DNA of 55,265 bases from Clostridia bacterium (GCA_900769665.1 CAAGHL010000016.1:1-55265), one strand, 5' to 3'; positions 1-8,876 are shown, numbered from the stretch's first letter. Numbers and translations: made by a program. The notes: a model not told the origin generated them from the sequence alone.

Positions 1-177
1 CGAGTGCTCCGCGATCAAATTGACGGGCGCAGCCTTGTACCAAACCTTTGCACCCGCGGAGGAGTGCTCGGAAAAATTTTGCATGCGTGTGTTGATGTTG
101 CTGACTTCGGTTTGTGCGCCGCCGCTAGCCACTGTCAGTCGCACGTCCTTCAATGTAATGCTTGCGGTAGTGCCGCT
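1..177 (-). pseudogene. Rhs/YD-repeat core fragment (partial, runs off the left edge)
   Basis: Read on the minus strand this stretch stays open to the window edge and encodes a piece of Rhs core nearly identical to the full-length Rhs gene at about 5290-5440; both contain TRMQNFSEHSSAGAKVWYKA. At DNA level the first ~105 bp match 5290-5395 almost base for base, then divergence grows. Homology stops at about 177, directly at the T-run of the terminator belonging to the membrane immunity gene. No start codon or N-terminal half is present, so this is either the 3' part of a third Rhs gene cut by insertion of the neighbouring cassette or a dead remnant. Its left extent is not visible. Confidence 0.75.
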
Positions 178-220
178 AAAAAAAGAACTCCGCCATGTGG
201 GATTAACCACACGGCGGAGT
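178..220 (-). terminator. Intrinsic terminator after the membrane immunity gene
   Basis: A 14-bp stem with one mismatch (187-200 with 207-220), 6-nt loop, followed on the minus strand by seven T (178-184). It sits just downstream of the stop at 229. Confidence 0.85.
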
Positions 221-228
221 GGTGGAAA

Positions 229-780
229 CTATGCTATTTCATTGTCGAATTGAGTTTCTATGTTGCGAGGGGAAAGGAGCATTACTTCATTGTATTTGGG
301 GGAGTACAGTATATCGATTTTTTTGTTAATGTACCATGCAAATACTTTGTCGTTTCCGTACATTTTCAGTGGATCACCCTTTGTATATGATGACGGAGCA
401 CTGCGTATCGTCAACTCCCTATCTTCGTAGGTAAATTTTACGTATACATCACCCAATGTAGTAGCGCTTCGCCTTGTCGAAACATCTTCTTTGCAATATG
501 CTTCCAACTCTACGGCATCTACAATCCACTTGTTAAGTTCTTTGTATTCGAGCATGTACTTTTGAGCAACAACGACAGCGCAATACCCGAAAAGGACACC
601 AAAGATAATTGACATAATAAGGTACATTGCTTGTCGTTCATAGATTGTTAAAAATATACCGCCTACGAAAATGAGAACAGTAATTGGAACAAGAACAATG
701 CTTAAAATGCCGACAAATTTTGGTGTAAGTTTGCCATATTTCAGCGTTGCGCTCACTTCCTTTATTGAGTGTTGATTCAT
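229..780 (-). CDS. Membrane protein, probable immunity protein for the orphan Rhs tip toxin
   Basis: A 183-residue protein with two hydrophobic segments (about residues 22-45 and 50-72) and a soluble C-terminal half. The start ATG overlaps the stop of the upstream orphan Rhs tip by four bases (ATGA), so translation is probably coupled. A small gene directly after an Rhs C-terminal module is normally the cognate immunity gene; the two membrane spans fit the very hydrophobic C-terminus of the adjacent tip, suggesting a toxin acting at the membrane. Immunity function is inferred from position. I do not recognise a named family. Confidence 0.75.
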   Translation of the reverse strand: MNQHSIKEVSATLKYGKLTPKFVGILSIVLVPITVLIFVGGIFLTIYERQAMYLIMSIIFGVLFGYCAVVVAQKYMLEYKELNKWIVDAVELEAYCKEDVSTRRSATTLGDVYVKFTYEDRELTIRSAPSSYTKGDPLKMYGNDKVFAWYINKKIDILYSPKYNEVMLLSPRNIETQFDNEIA

Positions 781-1706
781 TTGCTAAACCCCTTGATTTT
801 TAGTCTGATAAGCTCCTTGAGCCTATCTTTAATAAAATCACTTACATTACCTCGCATATTATCCCACATCATTTCACCAAAGCTTTGTTCGTTACCTGTA
901 GCTTCGTTTGCAATATGGGAAAAATACAAGGAAACTCCTGTTATACCCAAAGTATTCCCAATCCATGTAAATATTTCAGTAACGGTGGAAATAAATTCTG
1001 GATTGCACGACATCCTCTGTGCAATTCTTGTTGCAAATTCACTGGCGAAGCCTCCAACTATATTTATAGCCACTGTAGAAAAACCCGCAACCATTGCTGA
1101 GGTGAATGCTGACCACACGCCATTGGATAAAACTTGTGTGGGGTCTACTTTTGTAATATCATAACCATTTTGTTGTAATTGGTCGATTGTATTTGACGTA
1201 GATCCTATTAAATATCCAGCGGCAGCGGCGATTGCTACAGGCGAAACAGTAATAGTGCTAACAATCGCAACAGTAATAACGGCAATTGAAGCTATAGCCA
1301 ATCCTGCAATAATAACCCAATGCCACCAAGCTGTCCCGGTTGGGTCAACATACATCACTGGGTTGCAGTTGCAGTACGCGTACAAGTTGAGTCCGCCGAC
1401 AGTTTCGGGGTCGAGGTACTCCAAGCCGTCCATATTGAGGAACCGACCTATTTGCGGATCGTAGTAACGAGTTTGTAAGTAGTAGAAACCTGTTCCTACG
1501 TCGTAATAGTAACCACGGTATCTTATCGGGTTTACGTTACCAATAAAATCATCGTCGGTATTTTCTGTGCCGTCGGGATTCATTACCTTACATACACCAT
1601 AAGCGTCGTAGGCGTATTTAGCTACGCAAGTATCTCTGTCGTAAATAGCCGTAATGTCGCCAAAGAGATTTTTGCGGTACAAGTAATGCGTGCCGTCATA
1701 CTCCAT
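777..1706 (-). CDS. Orphan Rhs tip: end of the Rhs core plus a hydrophobic toxin-like C-terminus
   Basis: A 309-residue product. Residues 1 to about 124 are the conserved end of an Rhs core (IRYRGYYYD, GFYYLQTRYYDP, GLNLYAYC, VMYVDP), aligning with the corresponding part of the full-length Rhs gene at 2321. After the VDPTG boundary the sequence is unrelated to the full-length gene: two or three hydrophobic, Ala/Ile-rich stretches, then a polar C-terminus. Homology to the core begins just upstream of the ATG, immediately after an in-frame stop, so the fragment cannot be read from a longer Rhs gene. It has its own promoter (1740-1769). This is the known 'displaced C-terminal module' layout of Rhs loci. 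The toxin activity is unknown; a membrane-active role is inferred from hydrophobicity and the membrane immunity partner. Confidence 0.8.
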   Translation of the reverse strand: MEYDGTHYLYRKNLFGDITAIYDRDTCVAKYAYDAYGVCKVMNPDGTENTDDDFIGNVNPIRYRGYYYDVGTGFYYLQTRYYDPQIGRFLNMDGLEYLDPETVGGLNLYAYCNCNPVMYVDPTGTAWWHWVIIAGLAIASIAVITVAIVSTITVSPVAIAAAAGYLIGSTSNTIDQLQQNGYDITKVDPTQVLSNGVWSAFTSAMVAGFSTVAINIVGGFASEFATRIAQRMSCNPEFISTVTEIFTWIGNTLGITGVSLYFSHIANEATGNEQSFGEMMWDNMRGNVSDFIKDRLKELIRLKIKGFSK

Positions 1707-1739
1707 GCCAATTATGCCTTGTTATTTGTCTGCATTGAC

Positions 1740-1769
1740 ATTATACTATACAAATATTTCTATTGTCAA
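1740..1769 (-). promoter_or_regulatory. Promoter of the orphan Rhs tip
   Basis: On the minus strand TTGACA (1769-1764), an 18-nt spacer and TATAAT (1745-1740): both hexamers match the sigma-A consensus. The predicted start is about 27 nt before the ATG at 1706. Confidence 0.75.
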
Positions 1770-1792
1770 TAGCAGCTTGCGGTAGTGCAGCT

Positions 1793-1834
1793 AAAACAAA
1801 ACCCCGCCACGAGGGGTTGACCTCGTGACGGGGT
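1793..1834 (-). terminator. Intrinsic terminator after the first immunity gene
   Basis: Stem 1802-1814 with 1821-1833 (one mismatch), 6-nt loop, then on the minus strand TTTTGTTTT. Downstream of it lies a 20-base sequence also found after the terminator at 178-220 (TGCACTACCGCAAGC here, GGCACTACCGCAAGC there). Confidence 0.8.
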
Positions 1835-1877
1835 GATACATTGTTTTATTAAAATGCTAATTAATCGAGGCTTTTAT

Positions 1878-2306
1878 TTAATAACTATCAAATCCTTCAC
1901 TCCAACAGGAAAAGTCATCTACGACAATTTCACAAATTTCAAAATTGTCGGGGTGCGCTCGACCTACGCGAGAATGTGATTTGAGGTACTCTACTAATTT
2001 TTGTGCTTCCTCAAATGAGCCTAATATGTCGAATATGCTTACAATGTCGTAAATCTCACCGTCTTCCATAATTGAGTACTCGTGTTCGACTGAGTACAGC
2101 GTTACACCGGGTTTTTCTATATTTTGCGGAAAGTTTACGCCAAATTTTGTGATTGTAAATCCGTTTTCTTTATTAAAACCCATGCATTTTTTTGCCATAT
2201 CAATTTTTTTGTTGGCGTTAGCTTTGGACGAAAAAATACCCAAAGCAAAATCATCTATATTAGGGTCTTTCTTTTGATAGTCTACTTTGAAAAAGTATTT
2301 AAGCAT
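1878..2306 (-). CDS. Probable immunity protein of the full-length Rhs toxin
   Basis: A 142-residue soluble acidic protein whose start lies 14 nt after the stop of the full-length Rhs gene, with a good Shine-Dalgarno (AGAGG). The N-terminal half reads like the small alpha/beta proteins that report inter-gene distances to Rhs toxins (KVDY..., ...LGIFSSKANANKKI), resembling DUF7336-type proteins, though that match is from memory. Position behind an Rhs C-terminal toxin module is the main support for an immunity role. Confidence 0.7.
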   Translation of the reverse strand: MLKYFFKVDYQKKDPNIDDFALGIFSSKANANKKIDMAKKCMGFNKENGFTITKFGVNFPQNIEKPGVTLYSVEHEYSIMEDGEIYDIVSIFDILGSFEEAQKLVEYLKSHSRVGRAHPDNFEICEIVVDDFSCWSEGFDSY

Positions 2307-2320
2307 TGATAAACCTCTTG

Positions 2321-5300
2321 TTATTTCAGTCCCAACGACCTTCTAAGCCATTTGATAATTTTATTAAACTCCGTTGCAGGCCCTTTTTTCCAGTTTCCTA
2401 CGCCATATTTTTCATCTAAGATGTTAATAGTATTTTGTAGGGCACTCTGATTGTAATCTACCATTCCTCTGTTTACCCAACCGGGCTTATCTGTGGAACG
2501 TTGCTTTTTAGAGCTTTTAGAAACTTTTGAAAATACAAGACCTATGCCGGCTATGGCTACTGCGCCAATTGCCACTAATTCAGCTCCGGTTACGGTAACC
2601 ATTACGGTTGTGCCACCTGTAATAAGTGCCATACCACCGAATGTGAATGTGGTGCTAAGAAATGCGGCTATTGCCGGTGCGGCGTAAATTATAGTGGCTA
2701 TTGTGCTACCTATTGCCGCTCCTGCTTTTGCTCCTTCAAAGAATCCTTCTGCGGCAGCCTCTACAACATCCCAACCGCGTGCACCATTATTGTATGCTTC
2801 CGTTCCTTCGCAAATCGCGCCTATTGTACCAACAACGAGTGCGCCAATCAGCATGCCACAAAAGATAAATCCAAACAAAGTGCCTTCGGGATCGACATAC
2901 ATCACTGGGTTGCCGTTGCAGTATGCGTATAGGTTAAGTCCGCCTGCCGTTTCGGGATCAAGGTACTCAAGGCTATCTGCGTTTATAAATCTGCATGCAC
3001 TTGGGTCGTAGTAACGAGTTTGTAGGTAGTAGAAGCCCGTTTCGACATCGTAGTAGTATCCGCGGTAACGAATAGGATTGATATTGCCTATGAAATTCTC
3101 ATCGGTATTAACCTTTCCGTTGGCATCCCTTACTTTACAAACGCCAAATGCGTCATATGTATATCTGGCTACACAGGTAGATCTATCGTAAATTGCAATT
3201 ACATCGCCGAAGAAGTTTTTGCGATACAAGTAATGTGTGCCACCATAAGACATACCTACTGCGCCTTGTTGGTTGTAGAAGTAGCGTATTTGTTGGTTGA
3301 CTTCAGCGCCCATATAACCGCGGCGAGTTTCGGATACAATATGTCCGTCGGCGTAGTAATACAAATGTTTCATGAAGTTACCGTTGTCATATGCAACTTC
3401 ACGTTTTTTGCGTATACCGTTGCCGTCGTATCCGTATTCGTAGGTAATTCCGTCTTTTGTTACGGTTTGTAACAATCTACCGCGAGTCCAACCTAATGTC
3501 ATACCAAGGTAGCTAGTCGGGTTGCCTGCCTTGTCGTAGGTGATGTCATATCCTTTGAAAGAAGTTAACTGATCTGTCCACTTATTGCGGTAGCTCAGCA
3601 TGCGAGCTTCTCTCAATTCGTTGGTTGTTAGTGTATCCCTTGTGGTATATCCGTATTCTGCACGAACGTAAATATTATTATTTGTATTATACTCCCAAAC
3701 AATAGTTCTGTCAAGATTTGGGTTGTTTTCACGTACAAGTCGTCCGCAAAGGTCGTACTTGTATGTTACGTTCCCGTATTTTGTAATATTACCTAAGGAA
3801 TCGTATTCGATGTCTTCTTCGCTTTCCAAAGTACGTGTGCTTCCGCTCAACTTGTAAGTAGAAACTTTGTTTACAAACGTAGTAGTACCTGTTGTGGTCG
3901 TTACGTTGTTTGTTTTTTGCTGACGGGGCATATAGTTGTAATCCATTTCGTAACCGTTATTACCATATACCACTTTGGTTGCGCTTGGACGTTGCAACGT
4001 ATCTCGCTCGTATGAGGTGTTGAACATCGAACCGCCGCCGGATTGAGTAATTTCTCGCTTCAGCGTTTGGTCAACGTTGTTCTCGTAAGTGTAAGTTGTG
4101 GTTGCCAATGCGGCACCTTCTACAGATGCTTTATGTTGCTTTACTCTGTTGAAGTCGTCCATTTCGGTATTCTCGACGGTAACGCTAGAGTTGGTTGTTT
4201 TTACAAGCTGTCCGCTGTTGTCGTAAGTGTAAGTAGTGCGCACTCCGTCGCTTATTACTACTCGCAACTGACTGGACTCGCTTACCTTTAGCGATGTATC
4301 GAACGGATCTGTTACGTTCGTTGCCACTTCCTCATCACTGTACAAGTAGGCAAGAATAACGTTTTCTCGGCTACCAACGGTATTGGTTACTTTAACAAGA
4401 CGGTCGTGCTTGTCGTAGTACTTTCTTACAATTTGCCCATTGCCGTAGGTGGTTTTGCTTACGCAACTTCCGTTCTCGTTGTAAGTAATGGCTTTGTTTT
4501 GAGCAAATAGGTCGTCGGCAATAGTTACCGAAGATATGTTGTTGCGACTGTCATACGCAAAGTTGTACGCCATGTTATCATGGGCAATTTTTGTAATCAA
4601 ATCTCCGTCATATGCGAACGTGTGTTGAATACTCACATTGCCATGGCTTTCAGTCATAGAAAGCAGTTTTTCTTTACTGTCATTTAACACATAAGTTGTT
4701 CGCTTGCCGTTGCGATCGGTATCCATGTATGGATAATTGTTTTTATCGTAAGAGTGACCTACCGAAGAGGGTGATGTTCCGCGGTACGTCCTTTCGCTTG
4801 TAAGTAGCTTGCCGCCTGCCGAGTAGCCGTAGTCCGTGGTAATGTTCATGGTCGCAGACGGAGTTGCGGATGTTTTCTCCGTCACCACATTGCCGTATTG
4901 GTCGTAGGTGGTGGATTGCGTTACGCCGTTGTAGTCGGTGGTGGATGTGGGTAGACAATGGCTATTGAACATTTGTTCGGTAACTTTGGCGGTTGTGCCA
5001 TCGTCTATTGCCGTTACTACTTTGTACTCGCCTGCGGTGTCGGTGGGCAACATATACGTGAACGTTTTTGTGCCAATGCTTTCCGTCACAGTGCCGTATC
5101 TAATCACGGAAATGCTCGATGCACCACCTGATCCAACGTGCGGCGCGACGGACAAAGCCGACACACCGTACAATAAATCCGCACCATCGTTGTACCACAC
5201 GTTGAAATTTTGAGGATTTTTTAGGTAACTGAGTTTTGTCAGGTTGAAGTCCTTCACCGTGAATTTCACTTCGGATAGAAGCTCTATCTTGGAGTGCTCC

Positions 5301-7429
5301 GCGATCAAATTGACGGGCGCAGCCTTGTACCAAACCTTTGCACCCGCGGAGGAGTGCTCGGAAAAATTTTGCATGCGTGTGTTGAGGTTGCTTACCTCGG
5401 TTTGCGCCGCACTGTTACTTGCAGTCAAACGCACTTCGCTCAAACCGACCGAAGCAGACAATCCGGAAATTACCAACTTGGCAGTAAGGTTGTGGTTTCC
5501 CTTGTTAAGGCGTACGCAAACGGCACGGACTTGTTTGTCGCGAATAGTGGAGTCGAAGTCCAGTGTAGCAAGCACCGTATTGCCTTCGATTAGCCGTGCT
5601 TGTATCGTTTGAGTATTGTCGGCGGGCCAACTGCTTCGATTAATGACAGCCATTGCGGAAAATACGTAGTACTCGTTAGGCATGGTTGTCGTATCCACTG
5701 CAACGCTTGTTGATGCCGCGGTGGCGGAAGTGTACGTGGACGTGCTTAGCGAAAGTTCTTGGTTGTCTGCGGTTTTGAACACGGCAATAGGTTTGATTGC
5801 TACTGCCGAAGCGTAGTGGCTGTAATCGTCCTTGGTGCGGAATCGTACTCCGCTAAGGTTGTTGCCACCCATGTCTTCCGCCGCGGACAACAGCTCGCCG
5901 TCCTCGGCAAATTGGTAGTCGTAGCTTTTGTACGCCTTGCTTTCGAGGTCGGTATTGCGACAAAATTTTACATACGTATGCAAATATTTGTAACACAGGT
6001 GGTAGCACTCGGTGGCGTTTGCCTTGCCGCCCGACACTACGTAGTTGCACGCCGAAAGCACGTTGCCGATGCTGTTGTAGCTAATTACCGCCTTGTTGCG
6101 AGAGGCGTTGTCTTTTACCGTAGTCAACCGTTTGCCCGAGTAGATAAACTCCGTGTAGTCGGAGCTGTCCAAGCAGTTGGTAATTTTGGTCGGTTTGCCG
6201 CCTGCGTCGTAGGTGACCGTGACAAGTGCAGTAGTACCGCGCTTTATCGTCACTTGTCCGTTTACGGTGCGGTCGAAGTCGTAGGTTGTGCCCATGCCGT
6301 CGACTACCGAAGCAATCTTGCCGTCGGAGTTGTAGGTAATTGTCGTGGTTTGAGGAGTGCTTCCCTTTGCTACGGTGATAAGCCGCAGCCGTTTGCTGTT
6401 GTTAAAGCGCAGTGTTGTGGTTTTGCCGTCGGAAATCTCCCACTCGTCGTCAACGGGGTACAGGACAAGTCCCGTGCGAGAGGTGACGTCGTTGTACACC
6501 GTGCCGACGTTGTGCGACTGTACAAAGCGATGGTTGCGGCCTGCGCCGTCGCGGTATATGTAGTTTGTGTTGTTTTGGCGGAGCGTTTGTTCGTAACCGA
6601 AAGACCAACCGTTGTCGATGGCAATATCGCCTATGTTGTAATTTAATGACAGGTTTAGCGGTAACAAATTGCCCGGTGCGCTGTGCAAAGCGTGGCTGTA
6701 CAGCACTTTGCCGTTACGCACGTTGACGGAGTAACTGCCTTTTGCGCCGACGGAGTAGTTGAGTTCCGCGCCGTTGACCGCAAGGTCGTCATCTTCGACG
6801 TACTGAATTTCCAACGATGCCGAAGTTGCCGTAAATGTGCTGTTGTTGAGTGCATCGATGGCAAAGTACAGTGTCTTTGACGTGTTGTCTTTCAAATAAC
6901 TGCCGATGTCAAACAATTTGTAGGTAACGCCGTCTTCCACTACGGTGTCCAAGCCGTTGAGTTCTTCGTAATTTTGGAGAATATTGTGATTTGCCGAAGA
7001 GAGCAATACGGGAAACACGGAACCGCTACAATACGATTGACGTAGTTTTACTACCGCTCGTGTGACTGTTTTGTATGCCGAATGAGAGGCAATGTCTACA
7101 CGGCACATTAAGTATTGGTTTGCGTTTGCCGTCAGCGTTTGGTTTGTGGTGTGATTGAACTTCAACAAGCCGTACAGGGAAACCGAACATTCGAGGGGAC
7201 GTGCGGTCGGGGTAGGCGCGCCTGACGATGGAGTGGCTATGTTGTTGTTTTGCATGCTTTGGTCGTTGTGACCGACAAAAGCGTTTTGCACGATCGGATC
7301 GTTTGTTGCTTGTGCCGCATTGGCGGCGGATTTTTGCGTAGATTGCTCTACGAAACCGTCGTTGTGACCGACGGTGACATCGGCGTAACCGATGTTGGCA
7401 TATTGTATGCCGCGTTTGTATTGTTTCAT
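2321..7429 (-). CDS. Full-length Rhs/YD-repeat polymorphic toxin
   Basis: About 1,702 residues from the start chosen here. Order: Asn/Gln-rich N-terminus; a beta-rich region resembling DNRLRE modules (about the first 100-220 residues); a long array of YD/RHS repeats (many [Y/F]D..G...); the conserved core end (IRYRGYYYDVETGFYYLQ, NLYAYCNGNPVMYVDPEG); then a 186-residue variable C-terminus made of Gly/Ala-rich hydrophobic segments and a final ~55-residue polar domain (PGWVNRGMVDYNQS... to ...KWLRRSLGLK). That last domain is the likely toxin; I do not know its activity. No signal peptide is visible. I chose the ATG at 7429 because AAAGGAAGG lies 5-6 nt before it. The frame is open for 49 further codons to an ATG at 7576 that lacks a Shine-Dalgarno, so the longer form is possible. 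The promoter is at 7647-7676. Confidence 0.9.
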   Translation of the reverse strand: MKQYKRGIQYANIGYADVTVGHNDGFVEQSTQKSAANAAQATNDPIVQNAFVGHNDQSMQNNNIATPSSGAPTPTARPLECSVSLYGLLKFNHTTNQTLTANANQYLMCRVDIASHSAYKTVTRAVVKLRQSYCSGSVFPVLLSSANHNILQNYEELNGLDTVVEDGVTYKLFDIGSYLKDNTSKTLYFAIDALNNSTFTATSASLEIQYVEDDDLAVNGAELNYSVGAKGSYSVNVRNGKVLYSHALHSAPGNLLPLNLSLNYNIGDIAIDNGWSFGYEQTLRQNNTNYIYRDGAGRNHRFVQSHNVGTVYNDVTSRTGLVLYPVDDEWEISDGKTTTLRFNNSKRLRLITVAKGSTPQTTTITYNSDGKIASVVDGMGTTYDFDRTVNGQVTIKRGTTALVTVTYDAGGKPTKITNCLDSSDYTEFIYSGKRLTTVKDNASRNKAVISYNSIGNVLSACNYVVSGGKANATECYHLCYKYLHTYVKFCRNTDLESKAYKSYDYQFAEDGELLSAAEDMGGNNLSGVRFRTKDDYSHYASAVAIKPIAVFKTADNQELSLSTSTYTSATAASTSVAVDTTTMPNEYYVFSAMAVINRSSWPADNTQTIQARLIEGNTVLATLDFDSTIRDKQVRAVCVRLNKGNHNLTAKLVISGLSASVGLSEVRLTASNSAAQTEVSNLNTRMQNFSEHSSAGAKVWYKAAPVNLIAEHSKIELLSEVKFTVKDFNLTKLSYLKNPQNFNVWYNDGADLLYGVSALSVAPHVGSGGASSISVIRYGTVTESIGTKTFTYMLPTDTAGEYKVVTAIDDGTTAKVTEQMFNSHCLPTSTTDYNGVTQSTTYDQYGNVVTEKTSATPSATMNITTDYGYSAGGKLLTSERTYRGTSPSSVGHSYDKNNYPYMDTDRNGKRTTYVLNDSKEKLLSMTESHGNVSIQHTFAYDGDLITKIAHDNMAYNFAYDSRNNISSVTIADDLFAQNKAITYNENGSCVSKTTYGNGQIVRKYYDKHDRLVKVTNTVGSRENVILAYLYSDEEVATNVTDPFDTSLKVSESSQLRVVISDGVRTTYTYDNSGQLVKTTNSSVTVENTEMDDFNRVKQHKASVEGAALATTTYTYENNVDQTLKREITQSGGGSMFNTSYERDTLQRPSATKVVYGNNGYEMDYNYMPRQQKTNNVTTTTGTTTFVNKVSTYKLSGSTRTLESEEDIEYDSLGNITKYGNVTYKYDLCGRLVRENNPNLDRTIVWEYNTNNNIYVRAEYGYTTRDTLTTNELREARMLSYRNKWTDQLTSFKGYDITYDKAGNPTSYLGMTLGWTRGRLLQTVTKDGITYEYGYDGNGIRKKREVAYDNGNFMKHLYYYADGHIVSETRRGYMGAEVNQQIRYFYNQQGAVGMSYGGTHYLYRKNFFGDVIAIYDRSTCVARYTYDAFGVCKVRDANGKVNTDENFIGNINPIRYRGYYYDVETGFYYLQTRYYDPSACRFINADSLEYLDPETAGGLNLYAYCNGNPVMYVDPEGTLFGFIFCGMLIGALVVGTIGAICEGTEAYNNGARGWDVVEAAAEGFFEGAKAGAAIGSTIATIIYAAPAIAAFLSTTFTFGGMALITGGTTVMVTVTGAELVAIGAVAIAGIGLVFSKVSKSSKKQRSTDKPGWVNRGMVDYNQSALQNTINILDEKYGVGNWKKGPATEFNKIIKWLRRSLGLK

Positions 7430-7646
7430 TTTACCTTCCTTTTGGGGTTCGCAGTCGGCAAGCATGGCAATTACAAGGCGTTTGAGCTCCGATTTTTTTG
7501 CCGTCAAGTGCATGTTGTCCGCAATGACGACTTCCAAGTAGCCGCCAAACAATGCAAACCACGTTTCCCTATCCATTTACATTTTTACAAAACACCAACG
7601 AACACTGCGACGTCGAACAAATGTTCACTGTTGCTTTGCGAGGCAT

Positions 7647-7676
7647 ATTGTACACTAAAAAAAGTGCAGTTGTCAA
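7647..7676 (-). promoter_or_regulatory. Promoter of the full-length Rhs gene
   Basis: On the minus strand TTGACA (7676-7671), 18-nt spacer, TACAAT (7652-7647). It predicts a leader of about 210 nt to the ATG at 7429, or about 64 nt to the alternative ATG at 7576. The rest of 7577-7828 shows no gene. Confidence 0.7.
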
Positions 7677-7828
7677 GTATTTTAGAATAAATTTTCGTAA
7701 AATTTTTGTTCTAAATTACAGTGGGGTTATTCTAAAGAAGTCGTCCGTCGTCCCTTTTCACCTAAACCGCATTTCCCCGTCCGCCGTCACACGTGCAAAA
7801 ACGATTAGTGCAAACGGAAAACCCCAAC

Positions 7829-7861
7829 AAAAAAAACGTCCCGAGAAATTTTCGGCACGTT
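7829..7861 (-). terminator. Intrinsic terminator after the lipoprotein at 7981
   Basis: On the minus strand a stem AACGT-CCGA / TCGG-ACGTT (one internal mismatch) followed by eight T. Confidence 0.75.
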
Positions 7862-7980
7862 GAATAACAAATTGTTCATTGCATAATTTAATATTTAGCA
7901 AGGCAGTGGAGCGATCAAGCGATTGGAGCAATATACAAATTTTCCATGGTAAAACAGTGGTGTAATGTTCGTTTTTCCTC

Positions 7981-8673
7981 CTACAAATCAAATCCATGTC
8001 CTGCATAGAAGACTATTCGTATTGTTGATTGTAGCAATATCTCGTTGGTGGATTCGGCGTTAAACGTTTCGCCGCTTACCAAGTTGACAAAGCCGTTGTC
8101 GGTTTTAACAGCGCAAATATATTCGTCTTCGTTTGTTGCCGAAAGCATATATTTTTTGCTGTTGATATTGCCTGTTTCGTAATATGGACTGTGACTATAA
8201 ATTATTTTTTCTCCGTTTTCGTCCAATTTCCATATTTTTCCGTAATCGGGTGCTGTCGATACTGTATTCGTGTCGAGAGTATATGGCGACCAGTTTTCAA
8301 AAAAATTATATCGATACATTTTACCGCCAAACAACTCCGCTTCGATTGTCGATCGCTCATCAAACAGCTGTATAAATACAAAACTAAACGGCTTAAGCTC
8401 TGCAATAAAAAAACTTAGTTGTTCATCTTTGTTGTACACGGGATACAACTCAAAACCTTCGTATTTATTTGTGCCGTTGTTGTATGTCCATTCATCCAAC
8501 CTTTTTTCTAATTTCTTAGAAATGCGTTGTTTGTGTTGTTCCTCTGTGAAGTCGCTGACTTTCTTGCTGCATCCTGTCAAAAACAGTGCCGAAAACAACA
8601 TTGCCACAAAAAGCAATGTCGACAAAGCGGCGCATATTGACCGCTTGCTTGTAGGTTTAGCTTTATTACTCAC
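7981..8673 (-). CDS. Predicted lipoprotein of unknown function
   Basis: A 230-residue product starting with GTG behind a strong Shine-Dalgarno (GGAGGTG). The N-terminus has Lys/Arg residues, a hydrophobic stretch and a lipobox ending LTGC at about residues 32-35, so it should be exported and lipid-anchored. The mature part is mixed charged/aromatic with no motif I recognise. It is transcribed alone, with a terminator at 7829-7861 and, upstream, the tiny-ORF/terminator unit at 8742-8876 that might be its leader. Confidence 0.75.
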   Translation of the reverse strand: MSNKAKPTSKRSICAALSTLLFVAMLFSALFLTGCSKKVSDFTEEQHKQRISKKLEKRLDEWTYNNGTNKYEGFELYPVYNKDEQLSFFIAELKPFSFVFIQLFDERSTIEAELFGGKMYRYNFFENWSPYTLDTNTVSTAPDYGKIWKLDENGEKIIYSHSPYYETGNINSKKYMLSATNEDEYICAVKTDNGFVNLVSGETFNAESTNEILLQSTIRIVFYAGHGFDL

Positions 8674-8741
8674 TGCGCACCTCCGTTACTATCCTATGAA
8701 ACAAAAAAGATAGTATCTAATAAATGGATTGTAATTTGAAA

Positions 8742-8876
8742 CAAAAAAAAGCATGGCAAACCTACAAGAATTACCATGCTAAAAAGTAAAATCGCCCATC
8801 GGAAACTCCTCCCTTTTTGTTTTTACCTACGGACTGTACAATAACATTATTACATACCGACAGCACATTGTCAATA
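8742..8876 (-). ncRNA. Short transcription unit: promoter, six-codon ORF, strong terminator (possible leader/attenuator)
   Basis: On the minus strand: TTGACA (8873-8868), 17-nt spacer and extended -10 TGTAATAAT; then GGGAGGAG as an excellent ribosome site, ATG at about 8798 and six sense codons (Met-Gly-Asp-Phe-Thr-Phe) before TAG; then immediately a 7-bp stem (8774-8780 with 8750-8756) followed by eight T. The predicted RNA is about 100 nt and ends about 70 nt before the GTG of the lipoprotein gene. It may be an attenuator with leader peptide or an independent small RNA. Each element is seen directly; the function is inferred. Confidence 0.45.

Noticed and set aside
5759..6646. Long plus-strand frame of 295 codons inside the Rhs gene
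   Set aside because: It is the complement of the YD-repeat coding sequence, has no ribosome site and reads as low-complexity Val/Ala/Arg.
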